From positions 16,506,437 through 16,570,436 of the forward strand of contig NC_088313.1 of the NCBI RefSeq assembly GCF_910592395.1: a stretch of DNA of 64,000 nt. Direction: 5' to 3'. Origin of the DNA: Lineus longissimus (Eukaryota; Nemertea; Pilidiophora; Heteronemertea; Lineidae). The position numbers were made by a program, and so were the translations under genes. Below the pieces are notes generated by a model. That model did not search any database and was not told the origin of the DNA. It saw nothing but the letters and a program-made list of their open reading frames with translations. This document shows positions 10,635 through 22,261 of the stretch, one piece after another; the stretch's first letter is position 1, and the number at the start of each line of letters is the position of its first letter.

Positions 10635-10943
10635 AAATGTATTTTTGGTACTTTAACTTTCGGTTGCTGGACTTGGGTTTTCCCGCAGTAAGGAGCTGGG
10701 GTCAAATTGGTGGTCTATTGTTTATGTGTGCTGTGTTAGCCAGAGGGGATTTTCAAATGAATGTTACCATGGTCTGTTTATGTGCTCACCACAGCTTTCA
10801 ATACTTGATCTGAAGAGGCGCGCTGAACCTGAAATGGCCTTATCAAGGAGCTGCTCACGGTGCTGAACGTCTAGCTTTCCTGTCGAGTAAGTGCCTTGCC
10901 CGAGACCTGGCTACATGTAGGAGGAGCACGCATTTTAAAGTTA

Positions 10944-11157
10944 TAAGCCCCCCCTTTAGGAGGGGCTCTTAAGATACAGGTGTGTGCGGGAGTATAATAT
11001 GTAAAGTCAAGGACTTAGTGAGCCCCCCTTTAGGTCGGGGGAGCTCCCCCGAACCCCCCTACGAGCATATGTTAAGTGCAAGCTCTAACAACTACAGCTG
11101 TTACAATGGGGGGACACCCCCCAAACCCCCCTCCGTCGACATACACTCCAAAAATTA
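10944..11157. repeat. G/C-tract repeat module with terminal palindrome
   Basis: The stretch starts with a near-palindrome (AAGCCCCCCCTTTAGGAGG..., 10946-10975). The perfect palindrome CGGGGGAGCTCCCCCG follows near 11037-11052, with further C6/G6 tracts (11054-11060, 11106-11135). From about 10998 it matches 27946-28085 almost base for base, and its reverse complement matches 23131-23200. Confidence 0.85.
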
Positions 11158-12330
11158 AATAGTAAATCATTTACCATTTGAAGTTGTTAACGATACGTTT
11201 ACCAATAAGTAGTTAACATAACTATTTTCATAGTTAGAGTAACTACTTGAAATCCAAACAGCATGAATACTTATTTACCATTTCAAGTAGTAAAATCAGC
11301 CAACCAATCAGAATCACTGATTTTGTGAATTAACCACTTGAAGTAGTAAGCTTCGACCAATCAGAATGCGCCCCCAGACAGCAGACGTCCAGCGTCGATC
11401 GCCGCCATTTTTAACCCGCTTCAAAAGCCAAACTTCGTTTTCGCTGATCTTTGAAATGGACGTCGAGGAAACGTTGGCCTCATGGGGGATGGGAGAACTG
11501 TTTAAAGTGTTCAAGGGTAAGATATAGCTTTTGTAGATATTCTTTTTTTCATGTTTCCGACAGCACAAGAGACATTTTTTTTGACAATTTTGTAAAGGCC
11601 TAAGGCAAAAAAGAAAACGCGCACCATTCGAAACCTGTTTTTAGTTCTCTTTTTTCTTCAGTTCTCACGACGCATGCACAAAACATTTTTATCACCAGTT
11701 CGATAGGCCTGTAGGCTACTCTATTAATGAAGAATGCACTTAACTGGAAAAAGAAGAAGTTTGTAGGCGATGTGATAAGTAAAAGACAACTTAAAAAGGC
11801 CCGCGAAAGTGTGCGCCCGTCAGCGCTCTTGTGATAATGCGAGTGCGCGCCATGAAGCAAAGTGTCGCACTCTCGATTTAAGAACAAGTTTCAAACAGTT
11901 TTATTCGATTTTAGTGCTAAATTTTATATGAACATTATTGAAAATTTGTTCCGAAGTATTAGTAGAGCATTCGCGCATTACATGCATTTAATGAGATACT
12001 CGTTAGTTTGAATATTCCCGCCGAAAAAGTTGACGTAAGTGTGAAGTATTTCCGAGAGGGTGCACTCGCATCGAGCTCAAAATCGATGGCGGAAGTCGCC
12101 GGGACTGTTGACGTTTTATACTGATCTAAAATGCGATCGATTTCGACCTCATTCTGCCAAATGTTCCTTTTCCAAATACTTGCGAGCAGAAATTGTTGTC
12201 TCATTATAGCAGAGTGTCAAATTCACGCATATTGCGTGAAATGTCTTGCTGAAAAATGCTTCGGACACAGACGCTTCATTCAGAACAGATGATGATTCAT
12301 TCATTCATGATTTGCATGCACTGACCCACC
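11158..12330. other. No recognisable gene
   Basis: The stretch is AT-rich at the left, with repeated AGTAGTTA/TAACTACTT motifs near 11205-11350. Open frames on the minus strand (11314-11568, 11600-11887, 11959-12204) look like chance frames; none shows domain-like composition or splice structure that I trust. Confidence 0.5.
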
Positions 12331-12450
12331 ACCTACAGTGTATAGGCTATTGTACATGTACAAAAGCCTATACCACCTACAGTGTATAGGCTATTGTACA
12401 TGTACAAAAGCCTATACCACCTACAGTATATAGGCTATTCTACATGTACA
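12331..12450. repeat. 44-bp tandem repeat, about 2.7 copies, each hairpin-forming
   Basis: ACCTACAGTG recurs at 12331, 12375 and 12419 (44-bp period; the last copy has a substitution, ACCTACAGTA). Within each copy GTATAGGCT and AGCCTATAC flank the palindrome TGTACATGTACA, so each can form a hairpin. Further palindromes follow (TACATGTACATATGTACATGTA near 12440-12461; GGGCCTAGCATGCTAGGCCC near 12463-12482). Confidence 0.85.
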
Positions 12451-12959
12451 TATGTACATGTAGGGCCTAGCATGCTAGGCCCTACATGCAATGTACATTA
12501 TAGCCCTGTTAGTGGTGAAGCCTGGCCACCATAGGCCTAAAGGCTTTGAAATGTCCACACTGAATTCAGTCGAAATCCACTGCCGAGACCAGAAGGCCTA
12601 CTGGTGGTCTGACTGGTCACTCGTCGTGAGACTGTTCATTCAATCTGGACGTTTTGATCTGGCAGTCTGGATGGGCCAGTGTCTGAATTGTCTGCAGTCT
12701 TATTGATAGTTGTAAGTTTTGCAGTGCAGTTTGCCTGAGACATATGATCATCCAGGACCACCAGGTCCAGTCAGTGTTCAGTAGTGTAGCTTATTTAATT
12801 TTATGTATTTGGAAAGAGAAGTTCGTTCTGTGGATGCTTTCTTGGATCCTTCCTGTCCTCTACTAAATGTCTTTATGATTATCTACCAACTCTGTATTTT
12901 TAACTGGTTATTATCGAATGAAATGGCCGGGTCGAAATTGAGTACTCTTGTAGATTACA

Positions 12960-14004
12960 GTGAATAACAGTACCTGGTTTTTACCAGTGCGTTGGGGGGA
13001 AGCTCCCCCCAAACCCCCCCCCCCCCCCGGTGGACAGTCAACTAGCCCTTCTGTGTCATACTGCTGGGGGGGGGGGGGCGATGGATGTCATGATATTATC
13101 CAGTGCAATGGGGAGCCCCCCAACCCCCCCCCCCCCCGGTGAACAGTCAACTAGCCCTTCCAATTCCATGTCATTTACCGCTGGGGGGGGGGGGGCGATG
13201 GATGTCATCTGTACTGCGCGAGTTTTGATTGAATTCCGCAAATAAACAGCACTTTTGTACAGGATTTAAGCTGTTAAGGCGGACATGCAAATGAAATTCT
13301 TTGATCTGTCCTGAAACTGTATGTGTCGGGGAGGATAAATCCCCCCGAACCCCCCTAAAATTGTTGGGATTATTAGGCCACGGCCGAGGTGGAAATGGTT
13401 CCGCTGGTGTATATATTGACAAAAAAGTCAATAACAATAATTTTTTCTCGCTAATTTGCACGCGCAGTGGGCAGTCAAGTGCATGTTAGATGGCACGAAA
13501 AGCGTATTTGCATTATTTGGATCATATTGTATTGTTGATTTAGTGTGATTTCGAGAAAACACTGAAGAAACACGTCTTGGCAACAGTTACCAGGCGAGCG
13601 CGCGCGTGTGTGGAATAAACTATATGTCACGTGACCTCGGCAAAATTGAAATAAAACGTCGGCATTTTTGTAAGTAATGCGTGATTCAGGCGGCAGTTTT
13701 CCTAATTAGAATACAAATAAATGTTTCCTGATTTTTTTAGGCATGTGTCGGGCGGAAAGGCCCCCCGAACACCCCTAAAATTGAAATTAATTCTTGAAAA
13801 TTGAAAATCAGCCAATGGGCGCGCGACCCACCGACCCACTGGAGTGACGCACAGACACATAAAAACTACCCCGCAGATTTATCAGCGCCATTTTTGACCA
13901 CAAATTTTTGTTTCAAGCTATACAGTTAGAATTTCTAATGGAAATGCACTAATTCCTTCACGCATGTATCTTCAGAGCCCCTCCTAAGAGGGGGGCTTAA
14001 AAAT
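12960..14004. repeat. Cluster of diverged G/C-tract modules
   Basis: At least four modules share the layout G-tract, short loop, C-tract, GAA or AAA, second C-tract: 12990-13040, 13108-13140, 13326-13360 and 13748-13775. A related GC palindrome lies at 13975-14004 (AGAGCCCCTCCTAAGAGG). Long homopolymers (G11-G12 at 13066 and 13182) separate them. The stretch around 13621-13650 (TGTCACGTGACCTCGGCAAA) resembles 28487-28510 inside the other repeat, so this looks like an old diverged copy of the same family. Apparent open frames across the poly-C/G tracts are composition artefacts. Confidence 0.7.
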
Positions 14005-14128
14005 GGAAGCGTTCCAGACGCCCTGGGGGCGTCATTGGCGTCATGACGCCATATGACGCCCTCAGGGCGTCGGGGCGTCGTTACAAGTAAAAGCAACAGT
14101 ACTGTCAGTAGAACAGTGTCCGAATGAA

Positions 14129-16004
14129 ATGAACTCAACTGCACAGAACACAGCTCAAGAGAAACGACGAAGCAACTCAATGTGGCAGCGTGGTAGAAAA
14201 AAGAAAGGCCTGGAAAGCAGCAGGTTTGGCCATTTGAATCAATTTAGGTTCAAGCCAGATGTGTTACCATGGAACAAGGATCTCAAGGTAGCTGAATCTC
14301 CTCCAACTCTTCCACCGATCACTTGAGTAGATGAAGAAACTTTGCCCGTCTCCAGGAAGTTTGACTTCAACACCAGTCAGAAGTTACGGCCTACAAGTGC
14401 AAGCAAGAGAATATCAGAGTACAGTGAAAACGTATTCATTTCAATGGAGAAGGAAAAGACAGTATTAAAGATGGTACACGAGCACGCCAAGAGCTGCAGT
14501 GGTAAGGCTCCACCTGAGTTAACCATTGAACGTAGAAGGGGCCTACTCGTTTTCTTTGCCCTAAACTGCAGAGTTTGCCACGGAAAGCTGCCCGAGTCAT
14601 TTGCGATGACGGATGAGATTGAAAGCAGTTCCGGACAACCTGGTTCTCAACTTAATGAGCAACTCACCTTGGCCTGTATGAAGAGCAGTGCTGGCATACA
14701 GGATCTCCGCCTAGCAGTTTCGGCTCTGAATGTAACACCCCCTAGTTCGTCTACTCTGTACAGGAAGCTGAACAAAAATTCGGAAAAGGTTATTAAAATC
14801 AACGAGGAATCCATGAAGGAGAACCAAAGACTGTGCCGGCAAGATGCCCTTGACTTCGGCCAACTGCCAGTGGTCGAAGGACAAACCGATGCGGCCTTTA
14901 ACAACCGTTGCCAATCTGCATGGCTACGAGGCCGCAACTCAATCTTTTTGCGGACTGATAGAAGAAAAGCATGGACTTGTATTAGCTGTAAGCACGGCGA
15001 ACAAACTATGCAGGCGACAGAATTGCAAACACGATGACTGTTGTAAAACTTATGATTCCAGCAAGGCAATATCATCTTCGGAACGGTCACTAGCGGAGGA
15101 AAAGCTGAAAAAAGTTACAGATAATGGAGTAGTTTTACTCAGCTCCCTCACCAGCGATGCAAGCAGTCAGCTAGAAAAACTAGTGAAGGACGTGAATGAC
15201 AGTCAAAACAATCCCCAAGCTCCCAGGCTGAAGCATTTCTATTGTTTGGTGCACAGAATGCGGACATTTCAGAAGGCATACAAAGCGCAACTGAAGTTGA
15301 AGTCCCTGAAAGATAGTCAGCAGAAAGGAAAGTTTCTGGCAGCCCTCAGACGCCGCATATTCTGGGAGATTAAATGGGGCACAACTAAAGGAAGGTCAAC
15401 CGAAATCATTTACAGGGCTGTTGCGAACTCTGTCCAGTGTTTTAGAGGAAATCACGCACACTGCAGAAAGAATTCCCTCGTATGTAATGGGTGCCCACGA
15501 AACGCTCCACGGTATCTTCCACATGGAAAATACGTCGCACTAAGTACCGAAGAAGCTCTGAACGTCCTGGCAGTCATTAATAAGTACTTCACCCCAGTAC
15601 AGTTGGAGACGCTTCACGGCAGCAAGACAACCAACCAGTGCGAAAATCTTCATTCAATGGTTTTTCGCTACGCACCGAAAGGGTCAACGTATGCCCGAAA
15701 TTTCAAAGGACTAAGCCACTCAGCCACCCATACAAAGACTTTCGGACCTGGGCGTTCTACAAAGCTGATAGCGAAGCGCCTTAATCTAATTGCTGAAAAG
15801 AAGACACCGTTCACGATTCTGCTTGAGCTGAAAGACAAGAAAGCCAACTATGATGCTTCCCGCCAACTTAGCAAGCGTTACAAGACGATGCGGTATGTCA
15901 ACAAGCGCAGAAAAGTAAACAGAGCAGAAGCAACAGGGTCTGCATATCAACATGGGGATGTAAACATTGACACTCTACACACATACGCGTTCAGGCCAAG
16001 TTAA
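14129..16004 (+). pseudogene. PF20700-like ('Mutator-like transposase domain') transposase, broken
   Basis: Large transposase-type protein of the kind widespread in invertebrate genomes. The first segment starts at ATG 14129 and meets an in-frame TGA at 14324-14326, then continues open to 15037. Family signatures there are CRVCHGKLP, LNEQLTLACMKSSAGIQDLR and the linked SALNVTPPSSSTLYRKLN. After about 14910-14940 homology continues in the next frame (GYEAATQSFCGLIEEKHGL, NKLCRRQNCKHDDC, LKHFYCLVHRMRTF, HCRKNSLVCNG, TTNQCENLHSMVF, TYARNFKGLSHSATHT) to a stop at 16004, so a +1 frameshift lies near 14.92 kb. One nonsense codon plus one frameshift make it inactive as read, unless the TGA lies in an unrecognised intron. 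Superfamily placement (Mutator-related or Kolobok-like) needs a profile search; I recognise the protein family, not the element name. Confidence 0.78.
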
Positions 16005-17005
16005 TTCCTTCACACAGAATGCTGAACAAGAACAATCTATACTATAATGCGCGTTGTGGCCGCTATTTAGGAGGTAATTTTTGTTTCAAAATTGGGCCTT
16101 GGAAATGCGTCGAATTCTTGCAACCTTTGGCTTCGATGGTCTGGATCATACGTAAGAGTGTCACTGAGGGTGTCATTCGTCGAATATCTTCGTGGTTTTA
16201 GAATAAATAACAACTTTTCAGAGAGCACGTCGACTGGAGAGCTCCGCTCATTCTCAAAAGCATACACAAACTCCACGCATATTCTCCCTGCCACATCAGT
16301 ATTAGCTTCTAGCACGTATGTAGTGCTATACAACCTGGTCCATGGTGCAGGGTATTAGCAGGGAGATTAATGATTAGCCTGTTCTATTTTAGTTCTATTC
16401 GAGAAACACTGACCTGAGTGATGAGGCAAATTCTGCAGAGTGGCCTACCGGAACATGCAGTCAGGGCATCAATAAACAGTTATGCCAGGATGGACAAAAT
16501 ATGTACAGTGGCCAGCGCTTGCTCTTTGTTTTATTCGTTACTGACTGATGTTGTCAGTTTGAATTGCGTTCTGCATCTCTCCATGCGCCTGGCTTTGGTC
16601 CGACAGTGGCATTGGGTACGGGAGTGGGTAGGTGATATGCCTAATATGTGAGGGCCTTATTTGGAACAGGACCTGCTGTCACTGGTCTCAATGCATTGTG
16701 CAAAATAGCGTACTCCAATCAATCTATTGGGGGTTGCATGTAGATAGCAGCAATAAGTCCCTAAATGCAGTTAATTTCGTGTTTAACCTTTAATAAAACT
16801 TCAGTAACGTTAGAAATTTAATGTAGCTCAATCATCGTGCCCATTTAACTAATGTATATTACATTTCAACTTTGCCCACTCCATGGGTATATGCTAGTGA
16901 GAACAATGAACAATGAATCATGAAAACCGTCTTTTGAAACAAAAATATTATTATCAATTAAAAGATTAAACAGAAATTAATGTGTTCTGGTTTTCTCTTA
17001 CCCAC
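16005..17005. other. No recognisable gene
   Basis: This AT-rich stretch follows the transposase. Short frames at 16067-16358 and 16418-16651 show nothing recognisable. It may be the 3' untranslated and terminal part of the transposase element. Confidence 0.45.
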
Positions 17006-17398
17006 TTAGAAAAGACATGGCTTGGCGACACCATGCCCTATACAGTGCTGTGGACGAGCATTATAGCATATCTTTCCCTGATTATTTACACCTGCATCTT
17101 CGAGAGAGAGATGGGAAAGATTGACACAAGTTTTGTGATGACAGGTGTGACTGACATGGAGTGACTGGTCATAATGTGAAAAGTTGTCTTCAATGAAATA
17201 AAGGAAACGGTGAACCTTAACCCTATATCTTTTGTGAGCAAAAGTGAACCGAAAAACACCGTAACCCAGAGAGGAAGTCTCCCCACCCCAAAGAAGGCAA
17301 TCACCTGTTTTAGTTATTTTAGTCATCATTTGTTTTTTTAGTTGTTGTTGGTCACCTTCGGATAGGGGGAGACAGTATGCACCAGGACTTTGAGACAT
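17006..17398 (-). CDS. His-Cys box (His-Me finger) endonuclease-like protein, I-PpoI type
   Basis: A 130-residue intact ORF from ATG 17396-17398 to TAA 17006-17008. It resembles the zinc-binding loop region of His-Cys box homing endonucleases (Pfam zf-His_Me_endon; prototype I-PpoI). The spacing fits closely: H84, C86, C91, H96, N105 and C111 correspond to I-PpoI H98, C100, C105, H110, N119 and C125, i.e. the metal-activating His, three zinc ligands of site 1, the active-site Asn and the first ligand of site 2. C119, H122 and C128 supply the remaining site-2 ligands with slightly longer spacing, and C34 can be the fourth ligand of site 1. So both zinc sites and the catalytic His/Asn pair are retained, predicting a metal-dependent DNA nuclease or DNA-binding protein. 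No intron or rDNA context is seen. It lies 1 kb from a broken transposase, so it may belong to a mobile element. Confidence 0.72.
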   Translation of the reverse strand: MSQSPGAYCLPLSEGDQQQLKKQMMTKITKTGDCLLWGGETSSLGYGVFRFTFAHKRYRVKVHRFLYFIEDNFSHYDQSLHVSHTCHHKTCVNLSHLSLEDAGVNNQGKICYNARPQHCIGHGVAKPCLF

Positions 17399-17504
17399 GC
17401 TGTAAAAGTGTAAGCTTTTCACTTGCTACACTGCTTGCCACACTGTTGCTAGTATTACTGAAGAAAGATGACAAAACCTTCAGTTGTTACATGGTATACT
17501 AGTA

Positions 17505-17537
17505 AGTCCCAGTAGGCCCAGTAGGCCCAGTAGGCCC
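17505..17537 (+). repeat. Short tandem repeat, 10-bp unit
   Basis: CCAGTAGGCC is repeated three times in a row before TTCGTCC. Simple low-complexity repeat. Confidence 0.6.
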
Positions 17538-18263
17538 TTCGTCCATTTTCAAATGTATATGCGAACATTAGCAGGTTTGGAGAACGAGGGTAGGCCTACC
17601 CAGTTATTCAACATGCATGCCATACACTTTGAAGCTGGAAAACAAGAGGGAATTCAGAGGGAATTCGAGTAACAGCACACCTCAGCTGTGGAGGCCTTTT
17701 TGGTCCATGAACTGAGATGAAAGCATCTTTATCCACCCGAATGCATTCGATGAAGTCAAATGATGTTCAAAATGACATTTATTATCATATTTTATGATTT
17801 CACTTTTATTGGTATTTTGATTAAGGTCTCACTAGCCAGTGCAATGGCCGGGCCTACCTGGCTCCACAAATGGCGCGACGTCATTTCATGCATACCCCTG
17901 TTCAAGTGGCTGTCGACCTTGCAGTATATCACTCTCACGCATAAACCTATACATTTCTGAATAGCTTGTCGCTTCCAGAATGCATCTGGCCAGCTTTCAT
18001 TGTTATCAAGTAATTCAGTCATGAGAACATGGGGGCAGCACAATACATGAGACACCCTGTACATCGATGAAAATTTTGAAAATTTCACCTTGCCGCCTTA
18101 TAACTTGACGATTAACATGCATGGTGAAATAATATTTTTATAAACTTCTACTTATCACCTTGAGAAAGCCAAATAATAACAATTTTAAATTTTGATACCA
18201 AAATAGGGTGTCGTTGCGGCTTTTCTTTGAGCATTTTGACCGCGAAGTCTCACCTTGAGAACA

Positions 18264-19005
18264 CGGCTGTTATAAAACGCGGATTCCGCGGAAATCCGCG
18301 GAAAAATCACAAAGCCGCCAGTAAATACGCGCATAATATTTAATGATAATTATATTATACAAATAACAACATAAATCATAAATCGGAGGCAAGAACTACC
18401 AGTTATCTGCATATTTCATCGGTCATATTTTAATCCTCTGGAGCGCCATTCATGCCATTCCGATCGACTCTTCCCTCTTTTTTCTTGGTGTTGATGAACT
18501 TTGCATGTTAGGCCTATCTTCGACACCACCGTGGTTCCTGATTCCCTAACGGAACATATTACGAGGCTGCTTTCAAGTGTGATTGATGCCCGGATTGATG
18601 TACGTTACGGTATGCCTCCTTCAAATATAGGCCTAGGTCGATGACGAACTGAATTCTGGTCTACGAAAATGTTTTAGGACAATCTCCTTGCAGCTCGAAC
18701 CTAACCAACCATATATGCGACTGCACATTGGAGTCTATTTTTAGCAATCACAAAAACTTACTTCGCGGCCCGTCCTGGAGTATAAGTTTATTTCAAACTA
18801 CTGTACAAGGTGCTTGTGATTTACGGCGCATACAGCGCACCATATAACGGGGATTCCCAAAGACCTTGTCACCAGGAGTACTTCATGCGCACAACAATGC
18901 ACACTATTAATATGAAAAACTCTCACCTGCGGTTCAGGTAGCCACCATGTAGCCAAGTTAGATTTTTCCGCGGATTTCCGCGGAATCCGCGTTTTATAAC
19001 AGCCG
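18264..19005. mobile_element. Non-autonomous Mutator-like transposon with 45-bp perfect TIRs
   Basis: The first 45 bases (18264-18308, starting CGGCTGTTATAAAACGCGG) are the exact reverse complement of the last 45 (18961-19005). TTGAGAACA flanks both ends (18255-18263 and 19006-19014), a perfect 9-bp target-site duplication. A 9-bp duplication with long TIRs is the hallmark of Mutator-like elements. The 742-bp interior has no ORF. Each TIR contains two CCGCGG palindromes, possible transposase or host-factor sites. Perfect ends and duplication indicate recent insertion. Confidence 0.92.
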
Positions 19006-19499
19006 TTGAGAACATGCGCACTCTGACAGGAACCTGTTCATGTCAACACCGATTGAGCAATAAAAAGCATGCGAGGCCTGGTCACTGCGGACGTGCACGC
19101 AGTGAGTGCTCTGGGTAGCCAAAGTGTAACTGATATCCAAAGTGACCCAGTTGCTGGCAGATTATAGCCTCGGTTTAGTATACCTGGTTAGCATAAACTT
19201 GGCCGCCCACTGACATAGATTCATGCATAATATGTCCTAGTTTACCTATATTAGGAATGTAAACAATAATAGTGCCATGCATGGAAAGTGGAGTTTGTCC
19301 ATCTGAAATGTGCATTGGATTATCAATGTTTCACCTTTGTAGGCCTATATTCATTCAGTTACCCTTACTTTGACTTATATTTTTCGACCAAAAAAGGAAT
19401 ATGGAATGAAATAATTGTTTGGATATTTGGATATTCTTGATTCAATGGATTAGGGATGTTGAGAGGGTGATTTTATTTATTGTACTGCAATAGCGAATT

Positions 19500-20568
19500 C
19501 ATTACCAGCAATTCCCAACCTTTTAGCTGCGCATGCGCCAAACTCCCTTCCAGAGCCAAGCATACGTTTTCTATAGCAGATCGAGGTGAGAGACATCTCA
19601 CGGCTTTCTGTGTAACTAAAGCCTAGTTGCCGATAGCGTATGTGATTCTATGACTATCAAGGCATTTGCAGGCCAAATTTTGAGTTGATTGGTGAAAATT
19701 TTTCCATGTCCACCTATGGGTTGAAAATACCACGTGAATTGCAATTTTTCCTAATGTAAATTCTAAGAAAACATGAAAATTGGCCGACTTCTGTGGCCTT
19801 TTTGAATCACATAGAGTTTGCAAATTTAGTTTGCCGATAGCTCCTGCAGAAGGCAGCATCATACTGAGTATACTGAAACACATGCCATTGGGAAAATTGA
19901 AAATTTTTCCATGTCCACAGGGGGGTCCAAATTGGCGTCCCAAGTGGATTTGAGGAGAGAATATATGTCCAAACATCAACATACATGAAAAGCTGGACCT
20001 CAAGTGATCTTTGAAGATATGAGAATGACTGTCCTTTGATAACTTCTTGCTTTATTTGTCCACTTTATGGCCTAAGATCCCTAGCTTTGGATGGTTCAAT
20101 TAAGGACACTAGGGCTGGGAAGGGTCATGTCAGGGGGGGGGTAGGCGGGTGACCAAGCCCGAAATATTATATTGCATCCTTCTCTTCAGCATATTTGCCA
20201 AAGCTTTTGCTGTTGCATGGATTCCTCAGATGTTTGGGCTCTCTCAGCTCTGTCATTTGGTAACCTCTGTCTGGGTGTTGGCTAGGTAGATAGGATGGGG
20301 GGGGTTCCTGACAGTGTTGACAAGGAGAAACTCGGAAAACCGTGATTCTAGACAAAACCCTGTTCTTTTGATGAGCTGGAACACATTCAAAATTGTAAAC
20401 CCACAACTTGAAGGCATAAAACTGACAAAAGGCATTGATTTCTTGTACTAAAAATATATTTTATTATTCGATGAACGCTCTGATTGGCTAAATTGGGTCA
20501 CGTGTCAAACTCGATCGTAGCGCCTGCATTTAGCAGCGGCATAATAAAGTTGGGGATTGCTGGTAATG
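19500..20568. mobile_element. Candidate non-autonomous DNA transposon with imperfect TIRs
   Basis: CATTACCAGCAATTCCCAAC at 19500-19519 pairs as an inverted repeat with 20549-20568 (one mismatch in 20). The outer flanks give no convincing target duplication. Inside, AAAATTTTTCCATGTCCAC occurs twice as a direct repeat (near 19697 and 19903). The minus frame 19623-20003 spans these but resembles no known protein. Confidence 0.6.
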
Positions 20569-22261
20569 AAAAGAAGTAAGAATATAATCCACCAAAGGAA
20601 CCTGTTCAGAAGAACTGGAACCAGGAAAGATGTAACAAAATTGACAAGGCAGGAAGCACTTGATCTTCACCACCACGTGTTTCATCATGGTTACTGTGGT
20701 CAATATGCTAATGAGCGGCTGATAATGAGCTGGACAAGCAACATCAAAAATGTGATAGCCACTTCGTTGATGACCAGAAAGGGTGTAAATTGTACTCATT
20801 CACTACAGTAAGACATGGTCAACACCATGGAATTGACCTTCTGCACTTGACGTATCAGAAACAAAATCTATCCCTATTACAAGATCAAAGGAATATGCCG
20901 CCTTGCAAACAAGCAGCCTGCTGAGTTTGAGAGATTATAGCAGACAAGTGTATAAACAAATTAACCCAAATGTGTGTAATTAATCAAGCAGAAAGGTCCC
21001 TGTACCAGGCTGTATCATGATACCATACACAAGTTGACCACCAAGAATGTTATTGACAGTTTAGTTGAGGGGGAGGGGGCTGTGCTGGGTGGACTCCAGC
21101 CATTCATAAGCCTCATACATCAAGGGGTGTGCATATTCATTTTATGCTCTCAAAAGTGCTTAAATGGAATACATGTTGCATTAGGATTGTAGTGTGGTAT
21201 GTATCTAACAATATTAAGCATGTTTATTGAGGTAAAAAAAGATTTGGGCTGTGTCAGAGTCATTTAAAATAATGACCCCAGCTATCAAAGCACTATCTGA
21301 GATCATAGTGCATTGAAACTGGAATGCACTAGATAGTACACAAACTAGGTCAATCCAGAACGAGGCTGACTTTGGCCTATTTTGTATAAGTTTTGACCAA
21401 GGTTGTACACTGACAGAAGAAGCTGATATTTTCCTCAAATAATCGTCAAAGCTACCTCTTCACAAAATACCCAGGACACCGACATTTGAACATTGAACTC
21501 TTAGGAGGGGCTCTTAAAGGGAATGGCCCGCCAAAAAATGGGGAGTTTTGGACGGCCCGGTCAAAACCTTAGGCGGGAATAAGGTTTCATTGATAAATAT
21601 AAGGAGTTTCAAGGCCCCCAAATCACTTGTAAGGTTCAATAGATACTGGCCTTTCATTGGTTTACCGTCTGCGTATCATTTACATACTCTCATTTTGAAA
21701 AGTATGACAATATTTACGATCACGTTATTGATTTTTGCAACATTTTCGGTAACGCGCCCCTTGCGGATCTGTAAGGTACCATGCTTGAAAAATGCTTCGT
21801 CTCGTCGATTCGCTCGCGGATAAACGCATCAGGTTGACTGCAGCAACTTTTAATTGTTGGAGACAGAGAAGGAAGGAATATGATTATCAGTTTGATGAAA
21901 ACTTTGCAAAGTTTCTTCTTGGGACTCGAAATCCATACTACTATTCTCTCAATTTTCCATTTTCTCCTCTCTCCAACTCACTACTATCACTATTGACTGC
22001 GTAACATACACTAACATTCTTTCGCTATCATTGCTAACTTCATTTACTAGAACACTGGCCTCTTTGTAGCCGATTATGTAACCCATAGTGGAAACACCTG
22101 ACAGCGCCGCCCGGCATGATCCACGTGCTACTGGCATATTTATAACTCGTAGTAAATAAGGTTGTAAAAATATGCAAATGAGATGTCGTATATGGAAACC
22201 ATGACGTCAGTAAGCAGTTCTTATTTCTGTTACGGGTGGCGCTGTTGCTTGCTTCTGGAGG
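20569..22261. other. No recognisable gene; one orphan GC palindrome half
   Basis: Short frames occur on both strands but none is convincing. CTCTTAGGAGGGGCTCTTAA at about 21500-21519 is one half of the palindrome seen at the ends of the G/C-tract repeats, in inverted orientation relative to 13975-13991. Confidence 0.5.

Noticed and set aside
13030-13245. Proline/glycine-rich ORFs on both strands
   Set aside because: Produced by poly-C/poly-G tracts of the repeat modules.
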